DNA of 10,840 nucleotides. Source: Anaerolineae bacterium (GTDB lineage: Bacteria; Chloroflexota; Anaerolineae; E26-bin7). This document shows, in pieces, positions 6,535-10,840 of this stretch. Positions within the stretch are counted from its first letter, which is position 1; the number at the start of each line of letters is the position of its first letter. The position numbers and the translations under genes were made by a program. The stretch covers positions 1-10,840 of the forward strand of contig JAOZOT010000085.1 in assembly GCA_029933115.1 (NCBI GenBank), in the 5' to 3' direction. The notes under the pieces are model-generated. The model worked only from the letters and a program-made list of their open reading frames with translations, made no database searches and was not told the DNA's origin.

Positions 6535-6560
6535 ACATTATCTCCTTACATTATCTCCTT
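6535..6560 (-). repeat. 13-base tandem duplication at the junction of the two metallo-hydrolase genes
   Basis: On the minus strand AAGGAGATAATGT occurs twice in perfect tandem (6560-6548 and 6547-6535). The first copy encodes the last residues (KEIM) of the upstream enzyme. The second completes that gene's TAA stop and provides the AAGGAG ribosome-binding site of the downstream gene. Confidence 0.9.
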
Positions 6561-7244
6561 GCACCCCTTGCTCAGGCCGGACAGGTCCTCAAACGGTCCT
6601 CCGTGCCCGACGTAAACGATACGCGGCGAGAGGGCCAGCAACCGGCAGGCGCTTTCCCGGTTCTGTTCCAGGTCCCAGGCGACGATGGGCGGCCCCGGTC
6701 GGCGGAGTAGGCGCAGGAAGTCGCCCATCACCACATCGCCCATGATGGCCTCACCGCTGTCCAGAAGCACCGAGACGGAGCCCGGCGTGTGCCCCGGCGT
6801 GGGGAGCACCTGTCCGGCGATGCCATACTCGTCCAGCCGCCACTTCTCCTCGAACACGATGTCCGGCTCAAAAGCGGGGGCGCAGTCGGGCCCGGTTATC
6901 CCCGGAATCCGCATCGCGAGTGCCACGATCCAGTGCGTCGGCTTGAGCGACTCTGGCAGGTGCTTGCCCTGCCGCACGGCCTCCGCGTCCAGGGCATGGA
7001 TGGCGACCGGTGCACCGGTCCGCTCGCGCAGTTCTGCTGCACTGCCAAAGTGGTCCACATGCCCGTGGGTGATCAGGATCAGGCGGATGTCACCTGGGGC
7101 GACACCGCACTCTGCCAGCCGCTCCAGAATGTGGTCCGCCTTGCCGGGATTGCCGGTATCTACCAGCGCGCACCCTGCGTGCCCCCGGATCAGGAAGACG
7201 TTGGTAAAGTTGCCCGCGTTAATCTGAATGACAGTCTTGGTCAC
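6546..7244 (-). CDS. Metallo-beta-lactamase-fold hydrolase (glyoxalase II-like), soluble
   Basis: A 232-residue soluble enzyme with the compact MBL fold. The start VTKTVIQINAGNFTNVFLIR leads to the strand ALVDTGNPG, the zinc motif THGHVDH (residues about 74-80), LPTPGHTPGSVSVLL (third metal histidine), IMGDVVMGD (bridging Asp) and YVGHGGP (last histidine). These are the ordered ligands of glyoxalase II/MBL enzymes. Such proteins cleave thioesters or other esters; which one cannot be told here. The frame opens at an ATG at 7274, but no ribosome-binding site precedes it. The GTG at 7244 follows GAAGAAGG by about 8 bases and matches where the family normally starts. It is first in the operon, with its stop touching the ribosome-binding site of the membrane-anchored relative. 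Confidence 0.88.
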   Translation of the reverse strand: MTKTVIQINAGNFTNVFLIRGHAGCALVDTGNPGKADHILERLAECGVAPGDIRLILITHGHVDHFGSAAELRERTGAPVAIHALDAEAVRQGKHLPESLKPTHWIVALAMRIPGITGPDCAPAFEPDIVFEEKWRLDEYGIAGQVLPTPGHTPGSVSVLLDSGEAIMGDVVMGDFLRLLRRPGPPIVAWDLEQNRESACRLLALSPRIVYVGHGGPFEDLSGLSKGCKEIM

Positions 7245-7327
7245 TTTGCGACCTTCTTCGCAACGCGTACCCATCGCCCAGATTTGGACACGGGGACAGG
7301 GGAGTGGCGTTGCACATAGTCACTTCT

Positions 7328-7355
7328 ATTTTACCACCTTGCCGGTGAAAGTCAA
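7328..7355 (-). promoter_or_regulatory. Promoter of the metallo-hydrolase operon
   Basis: On the minus strand TTGACT (7355-7350), a 16-base spacer and TAAAAT (7333-7328), with a TGG extension before the -10 box. It faces away from the regulator promoter, only 4 bases separating the two -35 boxes. Confidence 0.65.
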
Positions 7356-7364
7356 CCCCTTGAC
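7351..7364. promoter_or_regulatory. Inverted repeat formed by the two back-to-back -35 boxes
   Basis: GTCAA-CCCC-TTGAC is a perfect 5-base inverted repeat made by the -35 boxes of the divergent promoters. It could be a dimer-binding operator, or simply the by-product of two consensus -35 boxes back to back. Confidence 0.45.
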
Positions 7365-7388
7365 AACAGGTCCAATCTGGGATATGAT
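7360..7388 (+). promoter_or_regulatory. Promoter of the two-component system
   Basis: TTGACA (7360-7365), a 17-base spacer and TATGAT (7383-7388). The start point would be near 7395, about 33 bases before the regulator ATG. It is close to consensus, suggesting steady expression. Confidence 0.8.
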
Positions 7389-7427
7389 GGAGTTGTAACG
7401 CAAGCCTTTGAACGGGTGTGAGCGCAG

Positions 7428-8123
7428 ATGCAAGGTACTATCCTGCTTGTGGAAGACGAGGCGGCCATTGCTGCCTTTGTGCAGACGGCGCTGGAGCGCG
7501 AGGGGTTCGCCGTCGAGGTGGTCGAAGACGGCCGGCAGGCGTTGGCCTGCGTGAACCAAGCCCTGCCCGATCTTATTATCCTGGACCTCATACTGCCCGG
7601 CGTGAACGGTCTGGAGGTCTGTCGCACAGTCCGCCGCATGTCAACCTACGTGCCCATCATCATGCTCACCGCGCGCGGCGAGGATGTGGACAAGGTAGTG
7701 GGCTTGGAACTGGGCGCGGACGACTATATCACCAAGCCCTTCAATACCCGCGAGTTGATCGCCCGTGTGCGTGCCGTCCTGCGTCTGGCCCGCAGCCGGG
7801 CAACGATGGATGAACTTGACCGTCTGCGCATCGGCCGGCTGGAGATTGACCTGACCGGGCGGACGGTTACAGTGGGCGGTCAGCCGGTGGACCTGACCCC
7901 CAAGGAATTTGACCTGCTGGTGCTTTTGGCCTCCCACCCGGGGCGGGTGTTCGGACGGGAGACTCTGCTGGAGAAAGTGTGGGGTTACGATTACCTGGGC
8001 GATTCGCGCACGGTAGACGTGCACATCCAGCGCCTGCGCCGCAAACTGGAGGAGGACCCACACCGCCCGCGTTATCTGCTGACGGTGCGCAGCATCGGCT
8101 ACAAGTTCGCCAGAGAGGATTAG
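7428..8123 (+). CDS. OmpR/PhoB-family response regulator
   Basis: A 231-residue DNA-binding regulator of normal family length. The receiver domain (4-120) has the acidic pair Asp10-Glu11, the phosphorylated Asp53 in LIILDLILPGVNG, Thr81 in MLTARGE and Lys103 in DDYITKPF. All the switch residues are present. The C-terminal winged helix (133-229) includes VDLTPKEFDLLVLLASHPG, the recognition-helix region TVDVHIQRLRRKLEED and the wing YLLTVRSIGYKF, as in PhoB/PhoP. It is expected to dimerise when phosphorylated and bind direct repeats spaced about 11 bases. The partner kinase follows 124 bases downstream across a palindromic element. The ATG at 7428 has only a weak GGGTGTGAG upstream. The signal is unknown. 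Confidence 0.95.
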   Translation: MQGTILLVEDEAAIAAFVQTALEREGFAVEVVEDGRQALACVNQALPDLIILDLILPGVNGLEVCRTVRRMSTYVPIIMLTARGEDVDKVVGLELGADDYITKPFNTRELIARVRAVLRLARSRATMDELDRLRIGRLEIDLTGRTVTVGGQPVDLTPKEFDLLVLLASHPGRVFGRETLLEKVWGYDYLGDSRTVDVHIQRLRRKLEEDPHRPRYLLTVRSIGYKFARED

Positions 8124-8247
8124 TAGGTCTAGGCCGCTCTCGCTGGATTTGCCATCCAGCGGTCTAGGCGGCGGATTGCAAATCCGCCGCGAGCAAAAAT
8201 GTGCTCTGCTGAGGATGTATTCTGGGCAGTAACGATAGGAGAGGGGT
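8124..8247 (+). repeat. Double-hairpin repeat element between regulator and kinase genes
   Basis: Directly after the regulator stop, GGTCTAGGC occurs twice (8126-8134, 8161-8169). Between and after these copies are two hairpins: CGCTGGAT/ATCCAGCG (8141-8161, 5-base loop) and GCGGCGGATT/AATCCGCCGC (8168-8190, loop GCA, 10 perfect pairs). GCTC and GAGC on the outside could close a larger stem. No T-run follows, so it is not a standard terminator, though it may stabilise or attenuate the transcript. The ribosome-binding site AGGAGAGGGG of the kinase gene lies at the end of this spacer. Confidence 0.65.
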
Positions 8248-9405
8248 ATGGTCGTACCTACTCTGTGGCAGGAACCCGTGGTCAGTATCTCGCTGGGCTG
8301 GGTTGCCCTGGCTGCATTGCTTGCCGTGGTGCTGCTCATCAGCCTGGCCGTACTCCTCACCTGGCGTTACTGGCAACGCAGGGCCTCCGCTGCATCCCAT
8401 GCACCTTCCTGGCTGCCTGACCTGCTGAATTCTCTGCCCGTGGCCGCGCTCGTCGCCGACCCAGACGGGCAGGTGGTAGTGCACAACACTGAGGCAGCCC
8501 GTCTGCTGGGACTGGGCGGCGCTCGAGAATTGCCCCTCGCCCTGCGCACCCTGGTGCAACGGGTGCTGGCCTCCGACGTCTCGGAGACCACCGAGATCCC
8601 GGCCCCCCAGGATGCACAACGCCGACTGCGAGTGACCGTCACCGCCCTGGGTGCGGCGAGCCCTGCTGCAAGTCCGGTGAAAAATGCGCTGGTGTTGGTC
8701 AGCGATCCTGTTGAGTTGCGCCAGCGCGAGATGAGCTACCGCCGTCTGATCGGCACCGTCTCCCACGAACTGCGCACCCCGCTCACGGCCATCATGGGCC
8801 ACGTGGACATCCTGGGCAGTTGCAGCGTCGAGGAGGAAGCGCTGTGGCGGCGCTCGCAGCGCTTCATCGCCGGCGAGGTGCAGCGCCTGGCCCGTCTGGT
8901 GGACGACCTGCTGAGCCTTTCCCGCCTGGAAACCTCCCCCTCTCAGATGCGCCCGGTCAACGTGCAAGCCATCGCCGAAGAGGCCATCTCCGCCCTGTGG
9001 GAAGCAGCGGAGCGGGCACAGGTGACTTTGTTGCTGCAAGCGCCCCCCGGATTACCCCGCGTTCTGGCTGACCCCGACCGTCTGCAACAGGTGTTCATCA
9101 ACCTGCTGGACAACGCCATCAAGTACTCTTCTGGAGGAGCCACAGCCACCATTCGTCTGTATGACGAGGGCAACGTCGTGCGGGTTGAGGCGGCCGATAC
9201 CGGCCCCGGCATCGCCACCGAGGATCTGCCTCACATCTTTGAGCCGATGTACCGTGGGAGTACGGCGGCCATCCGCGCCTCTCTGGGCACCGGCCTGGGG
9301 CTGACTATCGTCAAGACTATCCTGGAGCAGCACGGCGCAACGATTTCTGTGGAGAGTGCGTTGGGCGAGGGGACGACGTTCACTTTTAGTCTGCCTTGCG
9401 CGTGA
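8248..9405 (+). CDS. Membrane sensor histidine kinase (PhoR-like)
   Basis: A 385-residue kinase. One membrane segment (about 15-38, SLGWVALAALLAVVLL onward) is followed by RYWQRR, so there is almost no outer sensor region. A PAS-like domain (57-150, LLNSLPVAALVADPDG) probably senses inside the cell. The HisKA domain has His173 in VSHELRTPLTAIMGH. The ATPase domain has the N box (VFINLLDNAIKYS, Asn285 and Asn289), the G1 box DTGPGI (317-322), the F box IFEPMYRG and the G2 box LGTGLGL (346-352). All the motifs needed for autophosphorylation are present. It pairs with the upstream regulator. Start: ATG 8248 behind AGGAGAGGGG. The domain order resembles PhoR/ResE kinases; the stimulus is not known. 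Confidence 0.94.
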   Translation: MVVPTLWQEPVVSISLGWVALAALLAVVLLISLAVLLTWRYWQRRASAASHAPSWLPDLLNSLPVAALVADPDGQVVVHNTEAARLLGLGGARELPLALRTLVQRVLASDVSETTEIPAPQDAQRRLRVTVTALGAASPAASPVKNALVLVSDPVELRQREMSYRRLIGTVSHELRTPLTAIMGHVDILGSCSVEEEALWRRSQRFIAGEVQRLARLVDDLLSLSRLETSPSQMRPVNVQAIAEEAISALWEAAERAQVTLLLQAPPGLPRVLADPDRLQQVFINLLDNAIKYSSGGATATIRLYDEGNVVRVEAADTGPGIATEDLPHIFEPMYRGSTAAIRASLGTGLGLTIVKTILEQHGATISVESALGEGTTFTFSLPCA

Positions 9406-9460
9406 GGAGACAAGGGGACAGGGAAACAAGGAGAGAGGGAGGAGTAAGGACCCTTTCCCA

Positions 9461-9493
9461 CTGTGATAAATGTTTACATTTCTGTTACATTCC
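9461..9493 (+). promoter_or_regulatory. Candidate PhoB/OmpR-type operator (11-base repeats)
   Basis: Three consecutive 11-base units read CTGTGATAAAT, GTTTACATTTC and TGTTACATTCC. TTACATT occurs twice at exactly 11-base spacing (9474 and 9485). The first unit differs at one position from the PHO-box half-site CTGTCATAAAT. OmpR-family regulators bind tandem 11-base half-sites just upstream of weak -35 regions, which is the arrangement here. This is a proposal; binding is not shown. Confidence 0.45.
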
Positions 9494-9517
9494 CGATGCG
9501 TTGTTGTGATGTTGGTG

Positions 9518-9526
9518 TGGTATGAT
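9518..9526 (+). promoter_or_regulatory. Extended -10 promoter element of the Ser/Thr kinase gene
   Basis: TGG-TATGAT forms an extended -10 box. No good -35 hexamer lies 16-18 bases upstream (GCGTTG at 17), so the promoter probably needs an activator or relies on the TGn extension. The start would be near 9533. Confidence 0.55.
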
Positions 9527-9545
9527 GTAGGCAGGGTAAAACATT

Positions 9546-9581
9546 TACCCTCCCGCAGGTTTTCCAACCTGCGGGAGGGTA
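9546..9581 (+). repeat. 16-base-pair perfect hairpin in the kinase leader
   Basis: TACCCTCCCGCAGGTT (9546-9561) pairs perfectly with 9566-9581 around the loop TTCC. It lies about 13 bases after the expected start of transcription and shares TACCCTCCCGyAGGyTT with the right end of the element at 2268-2361. No T-run follows. It may protect the transcript 5' end, or may simply be a repeat that landed here. Confidence 0.7.
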
Positions 9582-9604
9582 GGCTCTGCTCAGGAGGTGT
9601 TGAA

Positions 9605-10840
9605 ATGAGCAATCTAATAGGCCAAACTCTAGGACCATACCGTATCATCGAACAAATCGGTATCGGTGGAATGGCCACGGTGTACAAAGCCTATCAACCC
9701 TCGATGGACCGCTACGTGGCCATCAAAGTGCTGCCCGCTCTCGTCTCCCGTGACCCCGCTTTCCTCAAACGCTTCCGGCGCGAGGCCAAAGTGGTAGCCA
9801 AACTGGAGCACAAGCACATCCTGCCCGTCCACGACTACGGGGAAGAGGAGGGCCTCACCTACCTGGTGATGCGCTACGTGGAGGCGGGTACGCTCAAGGA
9901 CCGATTGGCCGCTGGCCAATTGGACCTGCCCACTATCTACCGCATTATGGCCCAGGTGGGTTCTGCGCTGGACTACGCCCACCGGCTGGGGGTCATCCAC
10001 CGCGACGTGAAACCCTCGAACGTGCTCATTGATTCCCAGGGCGACGCCTACCTGACCGACTTTGGTCTGGCGCGCATCATGGAGAGCTCCGAGCAACTCA
10101 CGGCCACGGGGGTTGGGGTGGGCACCCCAGACTACATGGCCCCCGAACAGGGGCAGGGCCTCAAGATAGATCACCGCTCGGACGTCTACTCGCTGGGGGT
10201 GATTTTGTACGAGATGGTGACCGGGCGGGTTCCCTTCCAGGCGGAGACGCCCATGGCGGTGGTGATCAAGCACATCACCGCTCCCTTGCCACTGCCCAGC
10301 AGCGTAAAGCCCGACATCCCGCCGCAGGTGGAGCGGGTGATCCTGAAGGCCATGGCCAAGGACCCCGACGACCGCTTCCAGACGGTGGCGGAGATGGTGA
10401 CCGCGCTTGACGCGGCGGTGCGACTGGTGCAAGCGGAGGCCCCAATGGATGTGGCGGCGGGCGGGTCTGCCGTAGCCAAAGAGGCTGCGCCGCCGGCCAA
10501 AGGGTTCCTGGCGCGGGCGATGGCCGGTATGCGGGAAGCAACGCAGACAGGATGGGGCAGAACGGCGATGTGGGCGACTGTGGGCATCGTTGCTCTGTTG
10601 GCCTTTTTCCTCGCCCTGAGTCGCGTGCCCCTCAAGGTTCAGATCAAGGGTGGGCAGTTGGAAGTGGTGCGGGTGGTGGAGGTGACCATCACGCCAGAAG
10701 CCGCCGTGTCGGCCACCACGCCTGTCCTGAGCCGAAGCCCTGAGCAAAGCGAAGGGGCAGTCGAAGGGCCAACAGAAGCGGTGGCGGCCAAGGCCACGGC
10801 AACGCACGCGCCACGCCCAACAGCTACGCCGACGCTGTCT
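9605..10840 (+). CDS. Transmembrane Ser/Thr protein kinase, PknB-like (partial, runs off right edge)
   Basis: The frame is open from ATG 9605 to the window edge, 412 codons so far. The kinase domain (12-275) has the glycine loop IGIGGMATVYKA (18-29), Lys41 in VAIKVL, Glu60 of the C helix, the catalytic loop HRDVKPSN (Asp134, Asn139), DFGLA (Asp152), GTPDYMAPE (173-181) and SDVYSLGVILYEMVTGRVPF. All catalytic residues are kept and the HRD arginine indicates activation-loop control. A juxtamembrane stretch rich in Ala leads to one membrane helix (about 322-340). The outer part begins PLKVQIKGGQLEVVRVVEV and turns into a Pro/Thr/Ala-rich tail (PRPTATPTL); no PASTA domain is seen before the edge. 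The ribosome-binding site AGGAGGTG is ideal. It is likely a receptor-type kinase; the ligand is unknown. Confidence 0.95.
   Translation, partial: MSNLIGQTLGPYRIIEQIGIGGMATVYKAYQPSMDRYVAIKVLPALVSRDPAFLKRFRREAKVVAKLEHKHILPVHDYGEEEGLTYLVMRYVEAGTLKDRLAAGQLDLPTIYRIMAQVGSALDYAHRLGVIHRDVKPSNVLIDSQGDAYLTDFGLARIMESSEQLTATGVGVGTPDYMAPEQGQGLKIDHRSDVYSLGVILYEMVTGRVPFQAETPMAVVIKHITAPLPLPSSVKPDIPPQVERVILKAMAKDPDDRFQTVAEMVTALDAAVRLVQAEAPMDVAAGGSAVAKEAAPPAKGFLARAMAGMREATQTGWGRTAMWATVGIVALLAFFLALSRVPLKVQIKGGQLEVVRVVEVTITPEAAVSATTPVLSRSPEQSEGAVEGPTEAVAAKATATHAPRPTATPTLS
10721..10770 (+). repeat. Possible dispersed repeat inside the kinase coding region
   Basis: CCTGAGC followed by CGAAG, then CCTGAGCAAAGCGAAGGGG and AGTCGAAGGG, resembles a short repeat I associate with intergenic regions of many environmental bacteria. 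Here it is in frame and encodes LSRSPEQSEGAVEGP within the flexible outer tail. Recognition is from memory. Confidence 0.35.

Larger units (their letters stand above)
9406..9604. other. Intergenic region between histidine kinase and Ser/Thr kinase
   Basis: It begins with a purine-rich stretch of GGGGACAGGG and ACAAGGAGA-like words (9406-9447). An AT-rich block with 11-base repeats (9461-9493), an extended -10 box (9518-9526), a strong hairpin (9546-9581) and the ribosome-binding site CAGGAGGTG (9591-9599) follow. No gene is seen. Confidence 0.6.

Noticed and set aside
8141..8190. Strong hairpins as a transcription terminator between regulator and kinase
   Set aside because: No T-run follows on the plus strand, and the downstream kinase gene is the expected partner and lacks an evident promoter of its own.
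9546..9581. Perfect 16-pair hairpin as a terminator
   Set aside because: It is not followed by a T-run, and it lies downstream of the kinase promoter, in its leader.
9629..10807. Long His/Gly-rich minus-strand frame opposite the Ser/Thr kinase
   Set aside because: The plus-strand kinase has every catalytic motif in order and an ideal ribosome-binding site; the opposite frame is a codon-bias shadow.

Overview
The window is bacterial, GC-rich and carries accessory and signalling genes rather than core housekeeping genes. The PknB-type kinase with a Pro/Thr/Ala-rich outer tail, the HEAT-repeat protein, the hendecad coiled-coil protein, the RelE/antitoxin pair and the many small palindromic repeats would suit a Chloroflexota (Anaerolineae-like) genome. 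That assignment is an inference from gene style; no marker gene is present.

Layout. Positions 1-1137 (minus strand) hold a two-gene unit: a HEAT-repeat protein followed 6 bases later by a coiled-coil protein that runs off the left edge. An alpha/beta hydrolase follows (1197-2111, minus). A 315-base non-coding stretch then contains a rightward promoter and a 94-base palindromic element, and leads into a 712-residue glycoside-hydrolase-like protein with a C-terminal LysM domain (2427-4565, plus). Next is a toxin-antitoxin operon (4725-5360, plus) behind a perfect consensus promoter. Its RelE-type toxin gene is split by a 151-base MITE-like insertion flanked by a 7-base target duplication. Two metallo-beta-lactamase-fold genes form a leftward operon (7244-5541). 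They diverge from a two-component system (response regulator 7428-8123, histidine kinase 8248-9405), and the two promoters' -35 boxes form an inverted repeat. The window ends in a transmembrane Ser/Thr kinase (9605 to the right edge), whose frame is open to the end.

How the parts may work together. The response regulator, the histidine kinase and the Ser/Thr kinase form a rightward signalling block. The kinase promoter has a good extended -10 box but a poor -35 box. Just upstream lie 11-base-periodic repeats resembling an OmpR/PhoB-type operator, so the neighbouring response regulator may control it. Five of the six promoters found share a TGn extension of the -10 box, usually TGG. Three palindromic repeat elements (GH leader, regulator-sensor spacer, kinase leader) lie next to genes on the transcribed side, and one (the MITE) has destroyed a gene.
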